From NCBI GenBank assembly GCA_022376465.1, contig JACDTU010000005.1, positions 670,001 through 734,000 of the forward strand: 64,000 nucleotides of DNA. Direction: 5' to 3'. Under the pieces are notes generated by a model. The model searched no databases and was not told the DNA's origin. It saw only the letters and a program-made list of their open reading frames with translations. The translations under genes were made by a program, and so were the position numbers. This document shows, in pieces, positions 32,564 to 43,083 of the stretch; the stretch's first letter is position 1, and every line of letters begins with the position of its first letter. This stretch comes from Cubamyces lactineus (lineage: Eukaryota > Basidiomycota > Agaricomycetes > Polyporales > Polyporaceae).

Positions 32564-34776
32564 ATGCGTATCTTGTCTGCGATTCTTGCGCTAACGGGGG
32601 TTATCCCATTGGTCTACTCTGTGCCACAGGAGCGATTGCAAACAGATTTCCTCCAAAGCACGTTCAGTAGCTATGACGAGGGATTGTTCACTCCGATGGG
32701 CGACCTCTCGGCGCTGTCTTCGTCGCAGTACACGCGCCTTAGCCACCCGGCATTCCCTAGGCACAGTGTCCGCGTCAAAAAAACACAGATATGCGAAGGG
32801 GAAGCCAAGTGAGCTCTCCGGCTAACCCATCTAATTCGTTTGGTGGCACTGATATCTGCGAACTCTCGCAGAGCGTACACCGGATACATAGACGTCACTG
32901 AGGCGCGCCATCTCTTCTTCTACTTCTTCGAGAGCAGGCGGGACCCAGACAAGGACGACGTCATCTACTGGACGAACGGTGGTCCCGGTGGATCGTCCTC
33001 AATCGGGCTGTTCACCGAGCTCGGTACGTCACGCTTGTAGCGTCTTCCGCCTAGGTCCAGTAGCGCGAGCGTGCGGTCAGAAGTGACTAAAGAATGCCAT
33101 AGGTCCGTGCCGAGCAGCGAGCTCTAATAGCACAGAACGGCACCCTTGGTCCTGGAACGAGCATGCGAACATCTTCTTCGTCGATCAGCCTGTAGACGTT
33201 GGCTTCTCCTACGCTGATTACGGGGAGTCCACGGTCAGCCCAATCATCGACTCTTACGACATGATATGACCGTATGTGTGCTGATATGGTGTTCGGCAGA
33301 CAAATACACAGGAGGCCGCTAACGACATAGCTGCGTTCATGGCGATCTTCTTTGAGCATTTCACCAAGTTCAAGGGAAGGGCCCTTCATCTCGCAGGCGA
33401 ATCGTATGGAGTGAGCATAAGCGGCGTTCAGGCTCGGCGTCGATGTTCGACTGACGAATTTTCCTAGGGGCGTTACATCCCTGTGTTTGCTTCCACGATA
33501 TACGACCGCAATGTGGAGTTGGAGAAGGCAGGCGTTACCCCGATCAATCTGACGTCTATTATGATAGGTAAGGCGATCGGTTCATCGAGTACACGAAGTA
33601 GAGTCCACGATGAAAACCCGTTACGACAGGAAATGGGTGCACGGACTTCGGCACCATGATGCCCTCCTACTACGATGCACAGTGTGCGGACCCGACGTTC
33701 CCTCCTATCTTGGACATCTCGTACGTTGTATATGTTGACGCACACGGACTAGTACTAAAGCGTGCCATCCATAGGTCGTGCGTCAGAATCAAACAGATGG
33801 TCAGTTTGCCGCTCTAGTCCGCAGGATGGTGCTTGACGCCTTCGGTCCAGGTCCCGCGGTGCGAACAACGCTACAAGGCGTCGTGTATCGATACATTCGA
33901 CGCCATTGACTGCAAGGCGGCCGTTTCGTTCTGTAATGGGGCTCTGTCAAGCTTCTTCACGAGTACGTGGCCACACATGCGAGGCACCTCATCGCTGATA
34001 CAGCAGCCTGTCAGACCACAATGCCTACGATCGTTCGCGCTTGTGGTAAGCACTCGTAGCCATGGTTTCGAACTAGGTCCTAGCCCTAACACTATGCTTT
34101 CAGCTCCGGCATGACAGAGATGGAAGACTGCTACCCCGTCGTCAGGTTCGGCAACCGCATCCGGAACCCACGTCACTCATATGCTCATGTCGATATCTGT
34201 AGGTATCTCGAGGATTTCTTGAGCAACAACAAGACGCAAGACTTGTTGGGAGTCGACCCACCGAAGCGCGGCAACTTCACCTTCGGGTCTCGGAAGGTCG
34301 CTCAGGACTTCGACACGAGCATCGATTGGTTCTCGTTCCCTGCTCAGTATCACCTGGCGGCGTTGCTTGAGCGCGGCATCCGCGCCCTCGTATACGTCGG
34401 AGACTTGGATTACATCTGCAACTGGGTATGGCTTCCACCTGCGAGACTCGTCCTCTTCGTCACATGCGCTCACTGAGACCTTCGTATTCGCAGATTGGAA
34501 ATGAGAGGATGACGCTCGAGTTGGAATGGACGAAGCAGGAGGAGTACAAGAGTCAACCTCTTAGATCGTGGGTTGTGGATGGGAATGTCGCTGGGAAGAC
34601 CAGGAGCGGCGGCGGGCTGACCTTCGCGACTATCGCAGGGGCTGGCCATCTGGTATATGCTTTCCCCACTACACGAAATAACTGGTCCTGACCTTCTGTA
34701 CTCCCAGGCGCCGTACGACAAGCCCGTCGAGTCGCTGGAGCTTGCGAATCGGTGGTTGGCCGATGTTGACATCTGA
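32564..34776 (+). CDS. Serine carboxypeptidase, S10 family, copy 2
   Basis: Twelve exons join in frame to 515 residues: 32564-32808, 32872-33023, 33103-33233, 33300-33410, 33468-33567, 33630-33720, 33775-33799, 33851-33962, 34015-34045, 34104-34425, 34494-34652 and 34708-34776. The signal peptide is MRILSAILALTGVIPLVYS. Motifs: ARHLFFYFFESR, WTNGGPGGSS, AGESYGGRYIPVF with Ser211, GDLDYICNWIGN with Asp435, and GAGHLAPYDKP with His492. The triad is intact. The usual GGPGCSS cysteine is Gly here, so one disulfide of the family is probably absent. No open frame exceeds about 120 codons because exons are short, so it is easily mistaken for a pseudogene. It differs in exon layout from copy 1 and is not a recent duplicate. 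Confidence 0.85.
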
Positions 34777-35013
34777 GCGACCCTGCAGTATCGCCCGTGA
34801 TCAAGAACTTCGCCACCACCACGCAACCGACAGCGTAAGACAAGTTCCCGCCGAGCGACCTTGACTGAACCGTGCGCACCCTTTCTGCTATATACAGCTG
34901 GTATCATTTTGGCAATACACATGATATATACATCACGATGACCTTTGCAGCTACGAAGCTCTTAAAATGCAATCAGCCGTTGTTCTACGCGAAACATGTC
35001 ACAGCCCCTACGT

Positions 35014-36416
35014 TCACACCTCGCGCGCGGGTCCCTCGAAAGATGCTTGCGCGAAGAGGGACAGATTCTCCCCGAGATCTTCCCCCTCGGCATTGACCGA
35101 GAAGTACTCGTGATTGTCGGCATTCATGATTGCAAGCTGAGGATAGCTGCGTGCCAGGTCCTGTGTGAGCCTCCGGCCATAGGCATGGTCTTGAGTGCCG
35201 CCGTTTCGAGTGAAGTGGGTAGACTGTGAACCCAACGCATCAACGGGTTGAGGTTGGGTCATGCACAAGCGATTGGACGAACCTCGTGTACGATGGTCGA
35301 TGCGCGGGAGTCAGGCCCGCCCACGGGAGAACGAAAGAACATGTCGCAGACATGGATCTTCCCGAACCTATGAACCAGCATAAGCAACCTCGACGCACCG
35401 TAGGGTCGAGCGAAAGGGTACTCACTCGTCAGGATAGACGTAAGCAAAGACGCCGGAGTTGTGTGAGCAGAACTTGGTTTTGCAGACGTAAGTGAACTCG
35501 GTGAAGTTGTTGCCAATCAGCGCCTCAAAATGCGAGACGACTGTCTGGAGACGATGATCGCTAGGAGCGCCGAACCACCGCTTGTAGTTGTCCCCCTTGT
35601 ACCCTGCACGACTCAGTTCCCTGGTCAAGCGATGCGAAAGTAAGAGGTGAACCAATTTCAGTGCGGAAAGGAGCACGAACGCAAGAGCATTGGTGACGTA
35701 TTGCTTGGCATGAGGAATGGCACCTCGTACAGCGTCGTGCTGCCAGTTATCGCACTCTTCCGTGTCGGTCTCGTGCGCCTCAGATGCAAGGGACCTAGAT
35801 ACGTTAAGGACACAACTCGAGATACCGGCTTCCACGTGTAACACGTAGAGGCGATTTCCAGACATATGATGGAACACATTGTGAGGCTTCAGGCTGATGG
35901 TATACAGACCGGGTCCAGAGGCGGCGAAGTCATAGGCGTCAGAAACTGCCGCATTATAGTCAGACATATCTGGCACACAATTCGAGGCGAAGTAAGCTCA
36001 CTGTCATGCTCGACTTGGACGGACTGTCCAGGAGCCAAGTAAGTGATCGCGAGCGGGTCGCCTGACATCGCCGCCAACCGAGGACTGTACTTAACCTAGA
36101 AATGATGTAAGAACGTGCGCATATAGCCACCCGTTTCACCGAGACATCCATGACTAACCTCGATTCCGACAAAATCGGGGCTGATACCACGCTTGTTCAC
36201 GATGGTGAACATATTGGTTGGGAGATCTGACAATGGGCTATAAGGATCGTTGAGGAGTTCCAACGGCACATCGCCAGTGTTTTGAATGGTGGTGAGGACC
36301 TTGAGGCTGTCTACACCGTGGTCGGGCGATGCTTCCGAAACTTGGAGCAGGAGACCCGGAGCAGCGAGCGTGCTGGCCGCGGCGGCAGCGAGGACAAAGA
36401 CGACGAGGGGATACAT
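35014..36416 (-). CDS. Peptidyl-Lys metalloendopeptidase, M35 family, copy 1
   Basis: Secreted zinc endopeptidase; fungal relatives cut before lysine. Exons 36416-36159, 36095-36002, 35945-35681, 35620-35426, 35367-35283 and 35223-35014 give 368 residues. The signal peptide is YPLVVFVLAAAAASTLA. The pro-domain shows the family pattern (VLTTIQNTGDVPLELLND, YLAPGQSVQVEHD). The catalytic domain has HESTH (His298, Glu299, His302; the motif is split by an intron after HE) and GTQDHAYG, supplying Asp311 and Tyr314, the aspzincin signature. The C-terminal tail beyond NADNHEYF is longer than usual by about 25 residues. It is convergent with S10 copy 2 (238 bases between stops). Confidence 0.9.
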
Positions 36417-36466
36417 GATGGTGCGGGCTTGAGGAGTCGCATCGAGGAAATGCACAGAATGCAGGG

Positions 36467-36474
36467 TTTATATA
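36467..36474 (-). promoter_or_regulatory. TATA box of M35 copy 1
   Basis: On the minus strand this reads TATATAAA, 51 bases ahead of the start codon at 36416. That spacing suits a short leader and supports the chosen start. Confidence 0.55.
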
Positions 36475-36802
36475 CCTGGGCGTGGCATGCATTCAAGGAG
36501 AGAGAAGGAATTTGAGCGAGACGTTTCCATAGTGTAGATCATACCTTACTCGGCCCCGGGGTGCGATAGGTCGATTACCTTCGAGCGTCACATCTGGTGA
36601 TGGGATCGGGGAGTACGTTTGCGGATTCGTCACTGCCGTTTGATACACAGCAGTATACGGTGGAGGTTGCACATCGCTCGTGTGGAGGATATGATGGATT
36701 GTTCGAACATAGTGTTAGTAAATTCATCGCAGAATCAGTTTCAATACAACCAGGGTCCAGATCGACAGATACCCAAGCACCACTCTCTCAGAAACTCGAC
36801 GA

Positions 36803-37783
36803 TTATCCGAGCGACTCAGGATGAGGTTTGGTGGCGTCCACGAGCGACTGTCGAGCAAGTTCTCTGCGTCTGCAAGCATCTGCTGCGAAGTACTCGTAGT
36901 TATCCGCGTTCGTGATGGCTATGTGAGGGAAGCTCCTCGCTAGCCGCTCCGCTCCGCTTTCTCCGCGCGCATGATCGCTCGTGAAGCCGTTGCGGAAGAA
37001 ATGGGTTGCCTACGATGCCGTAGTTATGAGATTAGCCCACTAGTGACATCTGCAATGGAGGATGGTTACTGACTTCATGGACAATGATCGAAGCGCGGGA
37101 GTTGCGTCCTCTGTCGGGTGCAACAAAGAATCCTGGACATAGATTCATCACTCCCTTACTGCCAAAATCGAGGTTGACTTCAACGCCGGATTGTCAAAGT
37201 CAGTGAATGTTCGTGCTCACATCGTGTAGTCTACAAACGCGCACTCAGAGCGGTGCTCGATGCATGCTGTAGGATTGCATACGAACGTGTAGCCGGGTAA
37301 GTCGTCGCGGGACAATGCCTCGAAATGAGACGAAACCGTTGAGTGCCTCTGTCTATTGGGGGCGCCGAACCAACGTCTGTAATTGTCACCTCCCGGGCCC
37401 TCGTGTTCAAGCTCGCTGTGGAGGAATGTGAGTAATATACTTCGACGAACTTCGCACAAAGATCATACACACGCAAGGGCATTGTTGATATAGTCTATAG
37501 TAGTTGGCATTGCTTGGGATAAAGCTTCGATCTCCGTGCTTGTACAATTGATCGTGCGAGGGGACATCGTCGGGATGATAGCCTCACTCAGGTAAGGATC
37601 CAACAGCAGTCCCGTGGGGGAGGATACGAGAGAGCCTGGATGACGAAGTAATATTGCAGCCTGGCTACACACAATCAAGGAAACGGCGGAACGAAGCAAG
37701 CTCCGAGAGAGGCTTGGGAAAGATATGACTTCGTGGTCCACTAAACGGTCAGCCCAAAAGAGCAACGCTAGTATGCTGTACAT
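36803..37783 (-). CDS. M35 family metalloendopeptidase, copy 2 (N terminus altered)
   Basis: Catalytic exons 37415-37221, 37158-37074 and 37009-36803 match copy 1 exon for exon (195 and 85 bases in both). The zinc motif HEATH (196-200 in the model) is split after HE as in copy 1. The second motif reads GFTSDHARG: the Asp ligand stays, but the family Tyr is Arg and the first Gly is Phe. The 5' exon is open from 37783 to 37473 and ends in PRTINCTSTE...YINNALA, the start of the mature domain. The 70 or so residues before that lack the M35 pro-domain and instead show a hydrophobic segment (LLRSAVSLIVCSQAAILL). The start is therefore uncertain. It is either a truncated paralog of reduced activity or a pseudogene. 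Confidence 0.55.
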
Positions 37784-38796
37784 CGTAGCTCGCGAAACGG
37801 GGTCACAGTCGTACTGGAGGTCAGACGGTTGGCATGAGAAGGAGAAGTGCTTACATAGCAGCCGATGGCCGCTGCAGACTTCGAGGGCTTCTGCGGCCGT
37901 ATTTGGGACGTACAGGATCTTCGCGCAGCATCCTGGTGTTATCAGGTTCAGGGAACATCACGGAGGTCAGCTGCTGGATTGATCTGTACGTCTGCTGGCA
38001 AAATACGGCGCGATGAGCATCGTACCGGTCCCCGACTCAGTCTAAGGCCAGAACTCACCAACATGTCCCAGAGACGTCGATAGAGCATACTGTGAGACAT
38101 ACAACATGTCTGACGCTCGATATCTCGCCATACACTTGTGTGCGGGAGAATGCACACATAATTGCGACGCTTGGGAGCACTTGAGCCTCGCAAAGAATTA
38201 TGAGTACTCAAGTTCTAAAGCCCGAGAAGTCTAGCCTTGAAGACCGTGGGAGTGTGTGACAGGACGCGACAGGACGCGACACGTCACGGGCTGTCACGCG
38301 CCGAGTGCCACAATGGCACGCGTCTGTAGGCTCGCCTCGGACTCTCGTCCTCTTCTGTGTTGTCCTCCACTTGCGTCAAGTTGCATGTCTGGCTAACCTG
38401 TCTTCTCAAACGACATAGTTCTATCCTTCTGAGATGCTCTACGACTGATTTCTTGCCAGATGTAGTCTACGTCGCGCATACAACCACCCGCACTCAGCGA
38501 CTATGGATAGACCTTCAACTCGAAGCACTAATTCAGTAGCGGCGATGCAAGCCACACTCCGTCAAGTCGTGCGTGCGTGCGATCACGCGTAGGCAGTTAG
38601 TCCCATAGTGACTGCATAATACCCGGGTATGCTACATACATTCCGTTTGTAACTACACAAGCCGTTTGTCCATTGTCTCTACCAGATTCGGAGCGGGTAA
38701 CAGTCCTGGCGCTTCCCGTACACCGGTGGGTATATATACATGTAGTGTCCCTACGATACCCCCGATGCTAACCTATAAAAGTCCGATAGATTGTTC
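37784..38796. other. Intergenic; possible lost 5' part of M35 copy 2
   Basis: No M35 pro-domain could be found on the minus strand here. A short imperfect repeat lies near 38258-38282 (unit GACAGGACGC). Otherwise only unconserved short frames are present. Confidence 0.4.
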
Positions 38797-40984
38797 TTAC
38801 TCCACGTACAAGCCACTGCCATCTATGCGGAAGAACGCGCGCGTCAGGAACAGTTTCAGTGGAGGAAGTGGAGAAGTGGAGGCCAGCTTACCTTCGTCGT
38901 CGTCCTGGAGTTGGTCCTCCGAGTCGGAGTCGACGTCGAGCTCGACGATGATGTCGACGCAACAGTCCTTCCTCTGCGCCTCCTGTTTCTTTTTGTCCTC
39001 TTTCTTCTTCTGCTTGTCCGGACTGCACATCGTCTTCATATGCCGCAGCGCCGCATCCCGCCTCGAGAACGGCCGGAAGCACCTCCCGCACTGGAACTGC
39101 TCCGTCTTCGCGTGGCGCGTCGTCACATGCCGGCCCATATTCGCGCTGTCGCGGAAGGCCTGGCCGCACGGTTCCCACTTGTCGTCCTTCTGCTTGACGC
39201 GCCACGGACACAGGAGCGTGCGCCCCCCAGCGGCGTGGAAGTGCGCCTTCAGGTGCGTCGTCATCTCCGACTTCTTCCCCGTCAGCATCGTGCCGCACCC
39301 CTCGAACTCGCACGGGAGCGGCCCGCTCTTGCACTCGAAGCGGTACTCCGGGAACTGCCCTTTGGCTTCGGGGGAGTCTGGGTCGATCGGCGCGGCGGAT
39401 TCGATGTCGTACGCTGGCCGAGGTGGCCTACCGCGTCTCTTCGGGGGGTCCGTTGGCGGAGCCGGGGCCTGGGCTGCTGGACGCGGCTGCGGTTGCGGAG
39501 CTTGCTGAGATGGGGGTTGCACTTGAGGGAGGCGCTCGGGCTCTGTACTGAGCTCCGGACACGCCTGGGCGGTCGTTGACACCCACAAGAGGGTCGAGAG
39601 CGGGATATCCTCGCTCGAGGCTGGAGAAGGAGATAGAGAGCCGGCGTGCTTGCGCTTGGCGCCGCTGCGTACAACGTGGGACCGACCGCGCTCCAGGTCG
39701 TCGGACGCTGCAGGGTCCGAGGGCTGGGAAACGTCGGTGGAGAGCTTGCTGGCGACAAAGCGATACTTCTTCTGCACAGGTTCCGAGGGGCGCGCACGCG
39801 TCCTGCGGCGCTGCGCCTGTCGGCCCGGAGCCTGAGCTTGTTGTATGTCGTCCTCTGGGCCAGGGGACGAGGAGATCGATGAGGAAGGTGAACGCGAGGC
39901 GGTATCCTGGAACGGAAGGGCGGGGCGCGTAGGGGAGTTTGCGCGGATCGGCTGCTGTACTACGGCGCTCCGCGGTGCCATAGCCCGCAGAGAGATGCTC
40001 CTCTCGAGCTCCGCCATCACTACGTCTTCGTCATCCGTTGGCTCCGTATCCGTCTGTCCGGAAGAGTGCGCAGCCGTGGAGAACGAAGCTGCACTGGGGC
40101 TAGGACTCGGAGGCGGACTGGCGGTGTCCCTGCGGCCACTGCTCGCGCTGATCGAGAGACGGGACGAGCCCTCGAAGTACTCTGGGAATGACGGGAGCTG
40201 CACGCACGGACGCTTCGAGGGCGGGGAGGACGCGCATGAGTTGGGTGAGTAGTCCGGAGATGAGCGTTGATCCGCGAAAGCGCGGATCGGGGGCAGGCGC
40301 ACGCTCTCGCCTTCCCAGCTTGCTGCGCGCTCGCGCTGAGCTGCCGGGGAGAATGTCGCTGGACGGAGGCGTCCTTTGGATGTCCCGAGGAGAATGTCGC
40401 TCTCAGTGAGTGTAGGCGCGCGATTAGGGACCTGGGGGAGGGATTCGGAGGAGAGGCGAGCACGGCTGATGGACGACGAGCTGCTACTGGACGAAAGCGT
40501 ACATCGCTCCCTATCCTCGCTCGAGTCGTCTTCATCGTCCTCGTCCATCTTATCCTCATCCTGCCCACGAGCCCGCGTCCACGCGCTTCCCCGTGGTTCT
40601 GCAGAGGTCACCGGGGCAGTGCGTGGGGGCGACCAGGTGCCCGAGAAGGCTCCGTTGAGGCCCCATGTCGCTGCCGCGCTTGAGAACTTTCCGCCCAGAC
40701 TGGTGACAGCGGCGCTCGCGCTTGGGTACGCGTACAATGGTCCGTGCTGCCATGTTGGTATCGTGAGCATCCTGAGAGCGGCTCCGTGTCGCGGGTTCCC
40801 TCCCTCCGACGCAACGCGCTGTCTGGTGTCTCTGCAAATCGATGAGTGGATAAAAACAACTGCGCGTGGGGACATGGACGTACGATGTGGCGCACGCGGG
40901 GTCGCGCGGGGCTGTGGCATTTGGCCACTCGGTGGGGTGGGGCAACTTGGTGCCGGCATGTTTGGGGAAGTTCCAGTTGTCCAT
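38797..40984 (-). CDS. C2H2 zinc-finger protein Z, related to the array genes
   Basis: Exons 40984-40884, 40831-38892 and 38822-38797 give 688 residues. The large middle is Ser/Pro/acidic and probably disordered (SSSSSSSSISRARLSSES, EDDEDDSSEDRE). The C-terminal part has three fingers near residues 541-564 (CEFEGC, H-x3-H), 575-607 (long C-C spacing, H-x4-H) and 615-636 (CGRC-x12-H-x4-C). That is the same arrangement as array copies C and D, including the CCHC third finger. A Lys-rich stretch (KQKKKEDKKK) follows. The start was set at 40984 because a TATA box lies at 41133-41139, too close to the ATG at 41128. The last intron (38823-38891) is 69 bases and in frame, so it may be retained. Confidence 0.8.
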
Positions 40985-43083
40985 CTTCTCCGTGGTGGGC
41001 TTCTGTGTGTATGGGTAGACGTGCGGGGACGATGCGTCGCCCCGAGTGCTTGCTGAAGTGCGCGGTGGCGATGCGACGTAATGCCGCTCGTTGTTGTCGG
41101 AGTGTGGTGTGGCGGTCATCACGCTCATCGGGTTATATAGTACGGCAAAGCGGTCGAGGCCTGCACGGTGTGACGTTGCGGGCGTGCACAAAGCAGAAGG
41201 GCGGGCTGGCGCGCAGCGGATGAGCCGAATCAAAGAAGGGTTTGGTTAGGCCTGCCTCGTTGGTGGCGCGATCAACACGACTTCAAAGCAAGTGAAACCG
41301 GTGGAAAGCCACACATACAGTCTTCGCTCAAAGCTCGCGCGTTTATGGGCGTGCGGGCGAGCGGGGCAGGCTGCAACGGTAGCACAATGCACACGGAGCT
41401 GGGGACTGCGCGGGGGATGGGTTGGGGTAGAGGGCTGGATAGGGCAGACAATGCGATCGATGCGGTACAAAGACAGGCCAGCGGGGGCCGCTGACGATGA
41501 CACTCGGGACTGTCTGCAGCGACGCAGGGGGTTCAGAGTGTGGCGGGCAAGAGCCAGAGGAGGCTATATATGCAAGGGAGTACAGTCCGGCCGCGGGTCC
41601 GCGACGCATGTCTTCATATCTGCAGATTCGCTCCGACTCCGGGGAAGGGCACTGGCCACATCGCGAGGGTGAGTGGTGTACGCGTGGACGCGCTATGACA
41701 ACGGCTCACGGCTCACGGCTCACGGACAGGAACCGTGACGGAGTGGGGGCCTAGGCCTCGCCGGAACGAGAGAACAAAGAGACCGAATTAGGAGCGAACC
41801 AGCGCAAACGGCGCCGGGGCCCATGATTCGATATGTCGTCGCGGGTGCTTCTGGCGTGCGGAACAATTGGCGGAGTGGCCTGTGCCACCGGGGGCAGAAC
41901 AAAGGACCACCTTGGCCACGACGTCGACCACTCGCAGCCACTTGCAGCCACTGCTGTAAGCCACCGCGTGATATTCGACGGCGCCAGGACAGACGCCCGC
42001 GTCCTTCGAGCTCCCATTCGCCACAGTTGCCAGTTGCCCACGGTCCGCATCGATCCGCCATCGACAAACGCCCGTGCCTGTGTGCATCAGCTCCCCGTTC
42101 TCCGTCTGCCTTCCATCTGAACGCGCAGAAGCAGAGAACGACGAGGACGTGTGCCCACAGGACTCCTCCACTGCTCACCGATGATGATGGCCCAGGCCTC
42201 CCTCCACGGCCGATCTGAAACTCACCTCTGAAATGAAGGGCAAGGGCTCATCTTGCGCACTCGCCAGTCTCCGCCGCCGGATAGGCGGCCCTCCGCGATT
42301 TGCCTGAGCAGCGCAGATCGGGAAGTGGCTCGTGCTAGCCATGCGGATCGCTCCTGCCACCCCAGTTTTCCGACCACATATCATGGCAGGGCGATCATAA
42401 TACACGGCGGCATTTGGACGGTGGTCCAGAACGTCATTCATTCAGCGCTGCCCACCTACCAATCGCGTCTGTTATAGCGTGTGCAGAAGCAGCGGACGTG
42501 AGAGAGCACGGCGTTGGCCACAGGAAGCCGGACCGTAGAAGGTCGCCGGAACAAACGCTTCTCCTCTTGTACGTGAACAAGACAGCCGTCGCTTGAAGTT
42601 TGCTCAACATGCGGCTCGCTGACCTCACCCGATGTACTACCCGATGCGAGAGCGGTAGTGCACACCTCGTTAAGCGCAGAGTAGCTTTTGCCTCTAGCAT
42701 CAAGGCAAGCCTCGATAAGGCGTAGCGACCACAATCAGTCCACAAGCTCGTGCCACGCTGCGAACAGGCCGCAGCTCCTCCGAGCGTGTACATATGCATG
42801 ATGACCCACGACGACGACGATCGACTGTCGACGCACCCCCACTAAGCCTAGCTGGAACGCATTCCGCGCACACTGCACGTAGCTAGCCGTGCTTCTCGAA
42901 TCAAGCGGTCCAGCCAGGCCCATCCTCGTCTGCTGGGCGTGGTCCCTCGGAATTAGTCGCGCAAAGCTTCCGCGACCTCGTTCCCTCACCTCGATTCCCA
43001 GCGCGCGGCGCCACCGGGAGCGTGAGCCGGTACCCTCAAAATACCATCATCATCATCCACCCTCTTCTCGTCAGGCCCGATCC
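40985..43083. other. Divergent intergenic region between Z and the M16 gene
   Basis: About 2.1 kb with starts facing outward, so it holds both promoters. A 7-base tandem repeat (ACGGCTC, three to four copies) lies at about 41700-41727. Open frames on both strands near 41720-42220 overlap one another and show no family features. Confidence 0.5.
41133..41139 (-). promoter_or_regulatory. TATA box of gene Z
   Basis: Reads TATATAA on the minus strand, about 150 bases upstream of the chosen start codon. It argues against the in-frame ATG only five bases downstream. Confidence 0.5.

Noticed and set aside
32564..34776. S10 copy 2 as a pseudogene
   Set aside because: Short broken frames suggested decay, but all twelve exons join in frame with good splice sites and a complete triad.
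38258..38282. Short GACAGGACGC repeat considered as satellite or CRISPR-like
   Set aside because: Only two to three units without spacers; simple slippage.
41110..41128. ATG at 41128 as start of gene Z
   Set aside because: It lies five bases from the TATA box, so it would be upstream of the likely transcription start; the ATG at 40984 was used instead.
41720..42220. Overlapping open frames on both strands between Z and M16
   Set aside because: Mutually antisense, GC-driven, and without homology, start context or splice sites.
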